This document shows, in pieces, positions 34,608-47,058 of a DNA stretch of 64,000 bases (within the stretch, counting starts at the first letter, position 1; every line of letters starts with the position of its first letter). This DNA is from Rhododendron vialii (taxonomy: Eukaryota; Streptophyta; Magnoliopsida; Ericales; Ericaceae). The DNA is taken from assembly GCF_030253575.1 (NCBI RefSeq), contig NC_080559.1, forward strand, positions 34,219,501 to 34,283,500. The letters run 5' to 3'. Below the pieces are notes generated by a model. That model ran no database searches. It saw only the letters and a list, made by a program, of their open reading frames with translations, and was not told where the DNA came from. A program made the position numbers and the translations under genes.

Positions 34608-36032
34608 TTAAGATCTCTTCACGACAACAGTAGCAAAGTAAGGATGGTGGCTGAATTCAAAGTAGACCTTTAACGATGGCTCTAGAGTCCCTAACCGGCA
34701 TATGAGGTTTAGCGCAACTCCATTGTGTTCCGCAACCTGCTCAATCCGTCGCAGTTCTGCCACTCTCTCTGGGTCATGGGAAAAACAACTCCGGAGCTCC
34801 TTCGCAATCCTCAGAGCATCTTTAAAACAATTATGCATGACCGGATTCTACGGAAAGAGAAGCTCATTAATGTTCTTATGAGATGACCATCACAGATAAA
34901 TATAGTATCCTAAATACTCACAGATAAACGAGCGTTCATAGTAGATTCCTCATAAGAGAAGAATGTTATGGGATCGGGAATGGAAGCTTTCTGTAGAAGC
35001 TCAAAGTGCTGATTGAATCTCTGAGAGGGAGTTGGGGTGGGAAGGAAAGGGAAGAAGATCAAAAAAAGGAAAAAGGGTAAGCAAATACAACGAAACGCCA
35101 ACAGAAGTTTCCCAAACAACTTCCATACTCAAATGGAGCAAAAATTATGTATCTGAAGACGAAAACAAAAAATCTGTTACCTCATACTCCGTATTAAATG
35201 GACCAAGACTTGGGAAGACCTTATGTTCATTCCTCAGAGCAGCAAGCATCTGCAAAAAGCTGAACTGCTTAACGTAGCATTTGTAATACAGGAATACTCG
35301 GGAAAATTTCTGTTATATCCCTTCGACTTTGACCGAAAATTCAATTTGGTCCTTCACCTTTTAATTTCAACAAATAAATACTTCTATTTTTGAATTGATT
35401 TCAATGTAAACCCTTAGTTGGATGCCGTTACTTTTTGGACGGCAAATCAATATGTGCACAGCACATGATTGTTTTTGAGGGGTAGAATTGCCCATTCCCA
35501 TCCTCCCTCAAAACCCAAAGTGTCTCTCTCTCCCCAACCCATACCTTCGTCCCTCCTTCCTGGCCCTCCTCCTCCACTTCCCTTCAATCCTTCCTCTCAG
35601 CCTTCCTCTCCTCCGACCACTTCCATGTCGCCTACCAACCACCACCCCTCTTCCTCGATGTCGCTCTCACCTCCCCTTCTTTTTCCTCAATTTGTTCTAA
35701 CCAAAGAAGTAGGTGGCCAGATTTGTTTGAGGAGTTGTGGGTTTGATTGGTTTGAAATCGGCGAATAATCGGGTTAATTTAGAGTTCTTGATGTTCGGCA
35801 CTGGATGTTAGGGCTTGGAACATGGTGAAATTGTATTCAAGGGGTAGAAGGGTTTAAAAAATATCTGAAATTGGAACCGAATCTAGGGCTCGGATTGCCA
35901 CTGGTTTATGTTCTTCCTTCGGAGTCATTTCATTCTTGATCTTTAGCCGGGAAACCGATGTACAAAATAATCTCCTCCATCTTGGAACCATTTCTTCCCT
36001 GTAACAAATACCTCATACCCAATTTCTCTTCT

Positions 36033-36087
<55 letters not shown>

Positions 36088-36277
36088 TGTATATGTTCAG
36101 TTGTTCACAAGTGTGTCGTATCCATAAAGGTTGACCCAATTGATTAAAGCTAGTTCCTCATTTCTTCAATTTATGTGTTTCTTCTTATTTGGATTAGACC
36201 CAAAAGGAACAATGGAAAAAAACACAGTTTCTCTCTGAAAAATGCCAAAAGGGCTCCAAAATTATGTACTCATTTGT

Positions 36278-36363
<86 letters not shown>

Positions 36364-39300
36364 AGGGGAATGTGTGGAAACAGGGGAAGAGAGGGAAATG
36401 GAGACAGAAAGAAATGTGCTGGTGGTAAAGCTAGGGATGGAAGCAGGAGGAAGGAGAATGGGCAATTTTACCCCTCAAAAATGGTCATGTGCTCAGCACA
36501 TGACCTTTTTCCGTCCAAATATCAAACGGCATCCGAGTTAGGGATGACATTGGAATCAATTCGAAAGTGGAAGTATTTATTTTTCCCGGAATACTCCCTC
36601 ACATGATAAGCGATCACATCCAGAAAAACAACATAAATAAAGGTTAGGATTTCAAAAATGGCCAACCATTTCAAGATGGCACACCCATTAAGGTCACTCT
36701 ACCGGTGGAATGCAATACTTTTTCCCATGTTCACATTCTCTAAGGTTGTCAACCATAGGTCATGAGTTTTTCTGAGAAGTTAACAAACATTACTCATGAA
36801 TGGCTAAATATAAGAAGCAGACTTACCATCGTGAGGGCTTCAGCAAGATATATATGGCACTGAAGCAGCAAGACTCCAGGTGGAATCTGATAATCCCTTG
36901 CAAGATCCTTTGAAGAATCTTTTTTCTTCTTCGCCTTCCGTTTACCTGGTCAAGAAGTACAGAAAATAAACACAGATAGTTCATACATGTTGAGATGTCT
37001 CACATTGAGAACCTCTAAAGTCCAGGGTAAAGCATCACTGAAACCTTTGTTTCTTAAGCAAATTACCTAAATTTAAACCATCACCAAAAAAAGGAAAAGA
37101 AAGCTAGACCACCAACCATGGGGGACTACCTACAAGTTTGACATCTCAAAAAAATTGACCTAAATAATTGTAGCCGTCAAATCATATAAATTTGTCATAA
37201 TAATCCGTCATGCACTATATAGATGAGCTCTAAGAGGTCATTCTCAACCTCATTATCCCCTGGGTGCTGATAATCTCAAGGTATGACCATGAAGGGGTGA
37301 TCGACCTTGCTTGCATCTGTCCACTGTACATGCGAGCAACGCAAAAACTAGCAAATCTCATGCATTCATTCTACATACAACCGCCAAAACAGCACACTCA
37401 CCAGTTTCATGGCTTGTCAACATCTTGAGATGTGTTTTCTCCACAAGCTTGATGAAGACCACATACATATACCAGTATACCATGCAATATTCAGAGGGTG
37501 AGTATAGCTCCAGTTCGAAGCCCAAAACAAGAAAACGAGACGCTATCCAGTATGTTTGCTCCTCTACCCAGACGAGAATGTGCTTAGATATCTTGTCACA
37601 TAAGCTCTGAAAAAACAGAAAGATACAAGTGTAAACCATACCGCACTGACCAAGAGATCAAGTTCCATGATGTTTGAAAGAGTATAGTTGAAGAAAATAG
37701 AAGTGAATAACAAGGAAATTCAAACAATCCACCAAGTTATCTCACAAGTGAACACGTTCCTTGGCCAGTCTTCAAATTCCTTCGGGAAGTTAAACCACAA
37801 AGTCATCTCACAAGTTTGTACCCAACTACCAATGCCACTATTTGCCAAAAATTCACCCACAGGGCCACAATTACCTTAAACTAGATGAATCTTCAACACC
37901 GGTTCCCAAAAGGAAGGGCGAGAGGAACACACCACATCCAATCCCTATTTGTACATTGATTCCCAATAACACAGTGTGGTCAAGGCCGAAAAGGAGGCTA
38001 TCATCTATTTATCCCTACGTTATCCAAGTAACCAGACAGGAGGCACCTCACTGAACACCACTGTTAGAAACCAAGCCAGATAGCACAGAATTGATGCAAA
38101 TACATGACAATAATTAATTTGGAGTCATCTCAACTCACTAGTGTTATACTCTATTCGGGCCATAAACTCACTATAGGTTATGAACGTAGGAATTAGGTTT
38201 TTGGTTGTATAGTTAATATTACTAATTCAAGGGCCTACTAAAAGTTCACACAGAAGCAAACCACTGAAATCATGTGCCCAATTATAATGACACGACGACA
38301 GATGCAGAAAGATGCCCAATGGCAGTAGAAGGAACAAGCTCAGCTAGTGAACCAGCCTGTGCGTAACAAGGAAATTCCGACTAAGAAAATTTTTGAGTGG
38401 CATAAATATCTCACCAAATTATAAAAGGATGATCCAGGCAAATCATAGGCCAATAAGATTTGATAGAAATAGAATTACACATTCGTACGTTGACAAATGA
38501 CGAGCATACCTCATCAATTAGAGTGCTTGAGATGTCCCTAAACTCCTTCTTAAAAGCCAGTTCTAGCTGTGAAAACCGCATTGCTAAGTTGGGAAACCAA
38601 GAGAAGAAAAAAAACAAATTAATTGAGTAAAGTAACATTTTACGGGGCAAACCTGCATATAACTGACTCGCCAATCTTGTAAAATTTTCCCAAGCTTACG
38701 CCTCTGCCATGCAGCATTCGTACAAAGAATTTTGAGCAAGCTGATCACTAACTGCAACGGTGGAACACACAATATTTGTTAGATGAAGCATTCCTTGCAA
38801 CAAGCTGGAAGTATGCAAAAGTGAGCAAAACAAAACAAACCAAATCAATGGAACCCCAAACCAACCCTTCTTCCCCCAAACCCAACAAAAAAAAAAGGAG
38901 AATGGAAAAGATAAAAGCAAACAAATACGAAGAAGAAAAAAAAAAAGAAAGAGGAATCCAGAACCAAAAAAAAAACTACCTTCCCTGATCTCAATAACAA
39001 ACTTATAACTCGTAGTCAGTTGACTATACAGTCTATACCCCTCATTTGGGACCAACTTGAGAGTTGCTTAAAGAACATTATTGAAAAAAGAAACGGGAAT
39101 CTAGTTCAGATGCATATCAAGAAACGGGTACATAAGATAGCTTGATTATAACCTGCCCTAGTTGCGCAAGAACTTCATTCTTCTGAATCTCGTGGTCCTT
39201 TGGAAACTCGGGCAATGCTGCAGCTTTAGAAATCACCGTAAAGATAGGATCCCGTCCATAGAGTTTCCCATCATGAATGAGAAGAACCTGTTCATTAGTT

Positions 39301-42300
39301 TGCAGGGTGAGTTGACAATAACAAAATGATGAGAAATTGTAAGACAGAAAAAAAGGTATACATAAGGACATCTTTAAATTTCAAAAAGATAAAACCAAGC
39401 ACAGCAAGAAGTAGCAAAATTCAGAAAAGAAAAATTAGAAGATTATTGGAAAAATCAACTGAATCACCAACCAATGCAAAAACTTGGAAGATTAGACTGG
39501 AATCCTATAATGTCTTCCAACTTAAACCAATACGGAAAACAAGGGATATGTTAAAGCATCCAAATCAAGAACCAATTGGCAATGAGGGGAGAGGCCGCCC
39601 AAGCTCATATACTAGTTTTTGAGGAGATAATTAACTGATGTGGGACAAATTCCAATAGGAAACATAACGCTTCATGAGCATTGAAGTTTGAGAGGTAAGA
39701 GCTGCAACTGCAAGTATACAAAAGAGCTTGATTTTGTATCTCCAATATTTATCCACCTCATATATAATAGCATGTTACTTTCTTATGAGGCAAGCCTTCC
39801 AGCAATCAACTCAAATGGCTAAGACATTAGCAAAGACAACGGCTAAAACTTGAGATTTCAACATCGGTCAGAAACTGGGAGTGCATCAGAAGCTATATAT
39901 GTGTACACACTCATCCTATTGTGAAGCATACTAAGTCCAGTTATAAAGTTACAAGTGAGAAGCGCTTGATCGGTTATTTGCCTCCAACTAAAGTTTCACT
40001 CATTGTCAACCTCCCCATTTCAGGTTTTGGGCAGCTTTGGGGAGTTTTTGCTTCCATTTAGGGTTAGGGAATGGGGAGGGTTCCATATTTAGGCATTCAT
40101 ATGGAGTACCAGTATTCCCTGGAAGAGTACCGAGCTTTCATGTCTAGATAGGCAAGAAAGGGATTTCAGAGCACATAGCTATTCAGTTGGCAGGATTTTA
40201 ATCCTAAATAAACAAGTAAATATACATCCAGATAACCATCCAGGCGGCACTGACGAAAAGAACAGACAAATCTAGTCGTGTATGCAACAATAAGAAAAGA
40301 ACCCTTAAAGAAGAAAAAGACAATGAATAAAAAGGTGAAGTGAGTTTTTCAGCAAAACCAACCTGGAGATGAGCTCTTGCGACCAAGTCGGGTTGAAATT
40401 TTTGGAACTCAACCACAAAGCGTAAAACACCTTCGAGTAACGGGTCCAAAGAGTAGGAACATAAAATATCTAGATCATGAAGAAGTTTTTGGAAATACTC
40501 AACAGCCTGGCAGAGGAAACCAAGAATGCACTTAATTTCCAGGTAAGATATCAGAAGCCAACCAAAGGCCAACTGCAGTTGTTGCTACTGGACAAAGAAA
40601 TTGATTTTGGATTTCATGCACTCACCTTTATCCAGCTGAGAATTTTAATTGCACGAGGTGGAGTAGGAGCAGACAATCTACAGTTCAAACTTGCATCAAA
40701 CCCAATAGGTTGACAACCAGAAGCTGTGGTTCTATCTTCTAGTCCATCTTCACAAGTTCCACATGCATTGGAGCATAGGAATTCTGACGATTTTAGAATG
40801 GAATCTAGCTCTGATAAGCAAGAGTCTATATGTTTCCTAGCTAGCTCTAAACCTCTGCCTTGAGGTCGCTTCATAGCCGTAAGAGCATGGTAGAAATGCT
40901 GAAAGGCAAATGGATACATGTCAAACAATACGGCGAATACATCCAATACCAACATGTTTCATGATGATGAAAACTGCCATTAAACATATTCATTAGGTCT
41001 CTAGTACAAGCATTTAAACTTGGATAATTGTCAGATGAAACTAACATAGACCTCAGCATGACAGATAAGTCTTCAGACTTGAAAACCAGGCATGGTTTTA
41101 AGTAGAAGGCTCCCTCTTCCTAAAAGGAAACAGAAAATATTGAAGCACCAACCATTTCTGGTAACTGTTAAACCTTTTTTTAGTGCCTGTTCAATTATGC
41201 AAAATAGACTATATCTTCATATAAATATCATTAGTATAAAGTTTCAGCAAACAAACAAACACAGCAGAACGCATTTAGCCCCAATCATTGGGGGTATGGG
41301 CGGGGGAGGATTGGAGATAGACCTAACTTTTGGCAATATGCACAAAGTGGCTGCTCACAAAATACCACTGAAATAGTGGCCCCCTTATACCTATTTTGCT
41401 GCAGAACCATGCCCCCAAATCAAAGCCAAATGGCATCAGAGAGGGCATGCCTAGAGACCCAAATTAATTTATGTACACATTACCATACTTCATTTATAGT
41501 CAAGAGCATCGGTATGCACACAAAAGTTTCAGCAAGTGCTTACAAAATAAGATCCAATAAGTAGAATAATCTAATACAACTTGTCAAAAACTATTTTCGT
41601 CATTAACTGGAAAAGTACATGGAGCACAGGAGTTCCACTTAATTTGGAGAGAAAAACTTGCAGCTTAGTAGACCACCTCCATAAAAGCAGCCATTTTGCA
41701 ATATCTAAGCCACCAATAAAAGGAAAGGAGCCCAAAGTAAATAAGTCCACCAAGGCATCTACATGGAAACAACTAAATTGCAGTCATCAACTGACCTTTT
41801 AGACAGTCGAGGTATTCTGATTCAAGCATGGAAACCATCAAATGATTAAAATGTTTCCGTAAGTAGCACTGGCTAACCATGATCTCGAGCTACTATAAAT
41901 GTCAATGCTTGGAAACAGTAAAGAGGGCAGTGGCATTCACTTAATCTGGCAGAATGTTTATACCATGAAAATGTTGGTCCAAACAAGAAGGTAGTGGTTC
42001 TACAAACAGTTAAGTTTTCCCATCTCCCGTGGACGGCAGGAGAACAAAATCATAAAAACAAGTCCTGTGTTCTTGAATAATGCCTACCAATTAGAGGGGT
42101 GAACAACAAGTTCAGAACACATCAATGTTTATTCTTTACAGTTTACAATTTTCTTGGCAATCTTATAGCAGACAATAGACACATAAGGCGAGCACTCATT
42201 AATCGTATCAGCTACACAATGACAAAATTCAGAGAGCAGGCAATCCCAATAACAAGGCAAAGAAGCATGTATATACGAGCACTTCAAGACAAACAAGGCA

Positions 42301-45300
42301 CTACGTTTTCCTTCATCTACACATTATTTTGCTCAACACTAACTGGAACTAAAGTTCTATAGCTGCTGACTAAATATCAAAACTATGCAAGTTGGATTAT
42401 CATGACAACAATAAAAACCATGAGCCTAACTTCATTCCTCCCTTCCAGACCAGCACTTATACAGCCATGCAACAACTTTCCCAGCAATAGGCTTATGGGA
42501 GTTAAACTGGTACTGCCACTAGTGATGCCTGAACGTGCCAACTGATATGGACACTGAGAAGCTCGATAGTAAAAATGAAAGGGTGAAGTACTTGCACAAA
42601 AAATCACACACATACCCATGAATGTGAATATGAATAAGTGCTAAAAAATGTACACTTAATGATCCAAATGATCCAGGTAGTCACAGGACATATGAGAGTG
42701 CAATCTCAGGGTAAGACCTTACGAAAGCGTATTCGACACAGCAAAGCTTTACAGAACTCTTCTTCCAGATCAGGATTCATTTGCAATGGCTCTATATCTG
42801 CAGTCACATAGACAGATCAACTCAAGAAATATCCCAAACGATCTTAACTTGTAGGAATCAGAAAAGTACTGATAGCGATAAGCAAAGCAACAAATGGGCT
42901 GTATCAGATCCTAAAGATCTACAAGGTTGAGTTATTAATCTCTTACTAACATCAATCTTACCATGTTGGAAAGAACAAGAATCCAGCACTACTATTAAGT
43001 GTCGTGCAATGCATTTTAAGCATTATGTTCTGAGGCAATGTATCTATCAAGCCAAGGCAAAGCTCGAACCTTGCTTTTTCGATCAAAAGAGGTATCTAAA
43101 TGTGAAACTTTAACACCTCAAACTTTGACAATCCACAATTCCATTTTGCTGGCTTCCTCAAGTGCATCATATCCATGCCAAACAGTACACCATTCACTAT
43201 ACATCTCATCCACACAAACATTATTAACACCTCAAGCACCGATAATTCCATTTTCCAACATCAGGAGTTTGACAATCCACAAAATAATGATACCTTTACA
43301 CTGTTAGTCCAAAAAAAGTGTCCAAATGCCAAATATTTTGTGCTTCACTCATTAGAATGGAAGTTAACTGATGATGATAGTGACTACCTTCTACTACTCT
43401 CTTTTTCGATGGTGGAGCTTTACACGCTCGCAATTGGCGAGAAATTGTTTCCTCAACTGCGTGTAGCATTGATAAGCATTTTTCATCTCCATCCCCTTTC
43501 AAAGGTAGGCCATATGTCATCGTGAAAAGATCTTCTTCCTGCCAAGAGAAAACATAAGAACTAAAATCAAGTGGAAATCATGCTTATCATGGTTTAATTA
43601 CAGAAGTATGGCCAATTGAAAAGTGCTCTGGAATACTTTACTTCATTTGTACGCGCATCAGATACGACTGAAACAACCGAATTGCAGGTTGCACGTATGA
43701 CTCTGCAATAAGAATGCAACAATGCATGCGGTGATGTTCTATCAGGCTTAAGAAGATAGATGCAAGAAAAAACTGTTTGAGCCAATGAATGACCCTTGTG
43801 CCACGTTGCCTGCCATGGAAGATTGTAAGTAGTCAGAACAGTAACAAAGGAATACGAATCCTAATTTGAAATAAAGACTGTACCTCACATGCTAGAAGAT
43901 GGTCCATGATGTCAATAACACATTGGACATCTACAGTTCTATCCGAACTTAAAGGGACTGGGGCAGCACCACTATCAATTGCCTCGTCAACAGAATAATA
44001 TCTACGAACAATACCTGAATCCATCTTTGGGTCCATAATCTAATATGTAAGAAATCAAACAGAATAAATAAGTGCAAGGCAGAAGGCTCATTTCGTTACA
44101 AGGCGCAAAAATAATGTTGCATTGGATAATGTATGTTGATAAAATCATGAACAGTATCACAAGATTCACATGTATTATAGATCCAATAAGAAAATCAAAG
44201 CTATCCAAATCCCAATGATGAAGATTCAAGCCGTGAAGAAATGAAAGCCAATTGAAGAAGTACAAAGACAAAATGCATAGAAGCTCAATCAAATCAAGAA
44301 TAAAAGCAAAAAGAAATCCTTTGAACATCAATAAAATCAACACCAATAAATAAACAATGAGAACAAACAAGAGAGAAGCATCAGCAATATTCAGCAGTCA
44401 GCACATTGAAGAGGGAGAAACTGAACATCACAACTTACACCACATGGTGTTCTCCATGTTGCAAAGATAACAGGCATTACTGCAGCAACGAGAACACCAT
44501 TAGTTAATCTCCTCTTGACCCCCTAAACTACATCCTACTTTTGATGCTAATCCATCCAAGTGTTAATCCCTTTGACTGCTCCTGCTGGCGAGACCAGCCT
44601 TCCTTTACCCTGTTACCTTACACATGCCAAGCACGTTGATCTTCGTTATGGTAACTGGTAAGTTACTCCCCTCTCTCTCTCTAGTTCTGCTTTCCAGAAT
44701 AGGTTCTTCCCTCTGCTACACTTTTTAAGCAGAACACGTTTAGTTTCCTAGTTTCCTTGAAGAAGGAAAACAACGACAACAGTTTTTAGCCCATTTGCTA
44801 TTTGTAAGTACTTAAAAGCCTTTGCATGTCTTTTTTTTGCTTTTCAACATCAAATTCCAAAACTGGCACTATCCTGAATTTTAGTGACATCATCTTTTTT
44901 AAATAAGTTTTAGTGACATCATTAACATACTAATCAGCATTAACCAAGACACTTATTCCTTGATGTAGTAAAAGTCCATACACTGAAGTTCTCAAAAAGT
45001 TATTGTATGCCTTCACATATCCTATATCATGTTTCGGGATGTAGTAATGTGTCACAGTGGCAATTACTCAGTAAAAATCGACATAAATAATGCCTCCTGA
45101 AAATGCCTAGTCCAATCAAGATGAAACATTACCTCCAAGGCAGACATGGCGGCAAAAAGATTAAAATTCTCTCCATGTATAAGCTCGCCATCTCGAAGAT
45201 CTGAGACCAAACAACAGCAAACAAAGTTAAACCAAGCAGAAGCAACCTAGAACCTAGATACATAAGCCGAGCATTTAATTTAATTTTCTTTGGAGAACTT

Positions 45301-46983
45301 TTAATGTTCGAGAATATCTGGCTTCAAGTGGAAGGATATCTGGATAGGGTGGGGGAGTGGATATTTTATGTTGGGACAATCTGTGCTTTGTGTTGGCTAA
45401 AAAATTAAAATTACTACAAGAGGATTTGAGAAGGTATAATGGGGAGGAGTTTGGGATCTTGGAGATTCAAAAGGCTAAGGTGTTGAGTGATATCCGTCAG
45501 TTTGATGACTTGGAGCAGTATAGACCTTTAAATGCAGAAGAGAAAGGCATCCAAGATGCAGCAAAAGGAAAAGTTAAGAAGACCGAAGGATGAGTTGGAG
45601 AACATCAACTGAAGGCAGACAATAAGGAAATTGTGAAGCTTAGGACTTGGGGTTGATGCTTTGAAATGGAGCATGGTCGCTCTGCTGACATTACAAGTAA
45701 AGAGTTACATCATAGATTTTGTGTTGTCAACGATATCTCGTTCCTTGAAAAGCTACTTGTTAGACTCTGACTCCCACTAAAATAGCTTATTTCTGCTGTG
45801 CAGCATGAGGCAAGATCCTTGCAATAGATAATTTGATCAGGATGAAGAGAGTATAGTTAATTGTTGTTGTATGTGCAAGAGGGATGGAGAGTTCATAGCT
45901 CACATGCTTTTACACTATTACATGACTTGGGGAGTTCTATCCTTTGTTGGTCTCGTGTCATTGAGGTGCAACTGGCAAGCGTAATGGAGATCCTTTACAG
46001 TGAGGAAAGGACTAATGCAGGAAAATGAAGGAGGAATATATGGTGTGGTCAATGGTCCCGTTATGCTTGACCTAGCTCTTATGGAAGGAAATGAATCGGA
46101 GCACTCAGGTGGCATAGTCTTTGTTAGTTGACCGCAAAGTTGGGTTTCAAAGGACGGTTATCCCTCTCACGATCAGTTCCTAAATTTTGTGAAGTTTGAC
46201 ATCCATTGCAGGGTGCAGGGTCTTTCTGGTTTGCTTGTTTTCTCCCGTGTAAGAGTGGCATCCCCGTAATGCCTTCCTTCTGATATGGGATGACACTTTC
46301 TCACTTACATTTCATACAAAGAATTGAATTGGCAACAGAGAACAATGCAACTACCACATTTTGGAAACAACTGAAATTAATAATGGCATCTGAGCTATAG
46401 TAGCCCCTAACACTCTCATCGTAGTCAATTTCTTCAGTGGGAATTAAATATTCAACCACATTCGCTGAGAAAGCACAATGAAAATCGAAAAACAACTGAT
46501 CAAGAAACTGGTGCGACATATTCATTCGCTTCCGAAAACAGCCAATACACACGCCACCAAAACCAAAGAATCCACATGGGTGACAGGCAGTGACAAACTA
46601 ACCAAATTGGAAGTTATCACGACTATGAGTAAATAAAACAGTCATATTACAAACAACGTACTAGGTAAAAACCAGATTCAAGTAACACAGGAATGCCCCG
46701 CATGAAACTTATATATATCAATCCAAACAAAACAAAAAGAAACTCAATGTTTTAGCTGTTCGGCATAAAGTTTAGTTGTCCCCGAGGGCTTTCTGAGCAA
46801 AAGAGTGATTGAGCAACATTAGCTTAGTAATTGGTAACATCTATACATATAAACGTGTATATGTGGGAAGAAAGAGAGTGGACCTTTGCAGGCGGAATCA
46901 AGTAGTAAAGAAATATCGGCCCAAACGGTCTGTTCGCCAGAAGGAATCGATGGATTTATGGCCAATCTAACCTTCTCTGCCAT
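34608..46983 (-). CDS. NAA35: NatC auxiliary subunit NAA35 (MAK10)
   Basis: Sixteen coding exons (minus): 46884-46983, 45133-45200, 43884-44039, 43642-43809, 43388-43538, 42718-42797, 40626-40898, 40363-40506, 39153-39287, 38653-38751, 38510-38566, 37402-37606, 36827-36945, 35181-35249, 34922-35020, 34608-34847. Junctions are GT-AG and the frame is unbroken: 720 aa, the usual family length. Landmarks: [49 protein letters not shown] (57-65), [27 protein letters not shown], a KRKAKKKK patch and the C-terminal [12 protein letters not shown]35 anchors the NatC N-terminal acetyltransferase to the ribosome; in Arabidopsis the NAA30 subunit is the one tied to photosynthesis. The ATG at 46983 is the first in frame; 18 nt upstream lies a long GA repeat. 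Introns contain a Mutator-like element and a LINE relic. Confidence 0.94.
35300..36587. mobile_element. 1.29-kb Mutator-like element in NAA35 intron 13, 9-bp TSD
   Basis: A perfect 9-bp TSD ggaatactc lies at 35291-35299 and 36588-36596. The ends are inverted: gggaaaatttc on the left, gggaaaaataaat as complement of the right. The arms then match for about 130 bp, for example aaatacttctatttttgaat against aaatacttccactttcgaat, and tttttgaggggtagaattgc against tttttgaggggtaaaattgc. The interior has a CT run (36037-36083) and a GA run (36279-36361) in inverted orientation. A stretch at 35545-35700 looks codon-like, so it may be a Pack-MULE carrying a gene fragment. No transposase is present. Confidence 0.8.
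36037..36361. repeat. inverted (CT)n ... (GA)n pair
   Basis: A 47-bp CT run (36037-36083) and an 83-bp GA run (36279-36361) are separated by about 195 bp. As complements of each other they could pair in a single strand. Confidence 0.85.
45295..46260 (+). pseudogene. decayed L1-type LINE fragment in NAA35 intron 1
   Basis: The plus strand, antisense to NAA35, shows broken pieces of a plant L1 ORF2. One is a pre-reverse-transcriptase piece ([20 protein letters not shown], then [19 protein letters not shown]) at 45385-45545. The other is a C-terminal zinc-binding piece (LTIDNL-like start, then [20 protein letters not shown]) at 45815-45920. Frameshifts, stops and a missing catalytic core make it non-functional. 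The boundaries are approximate and no poly(A) or TSD is seen. Confidence 0.6.
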
Positions 46984-46996
46984 TCGATCAACGCTT

Positions 46997-47001
<5 letters not shown>

Positions 47002-47056
<55 letters not shown>
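47002..47056. repeat. (CT)n microsatellite in the NAA35 5' leader
   Basis: Pure CT run of about 55 bp. On the transcribed strand it is a GA repeat ending 18 nt before the NAA35 ATG. Confidence 0.9.

Positions 47057-47058
<2 letters not shown>

Noticed and set aside
36175..36606. 143-codon frame with an (RE)n run
   Set aside because: It is created by the GA microsatellite inside the Mutator-like element; no protein features.
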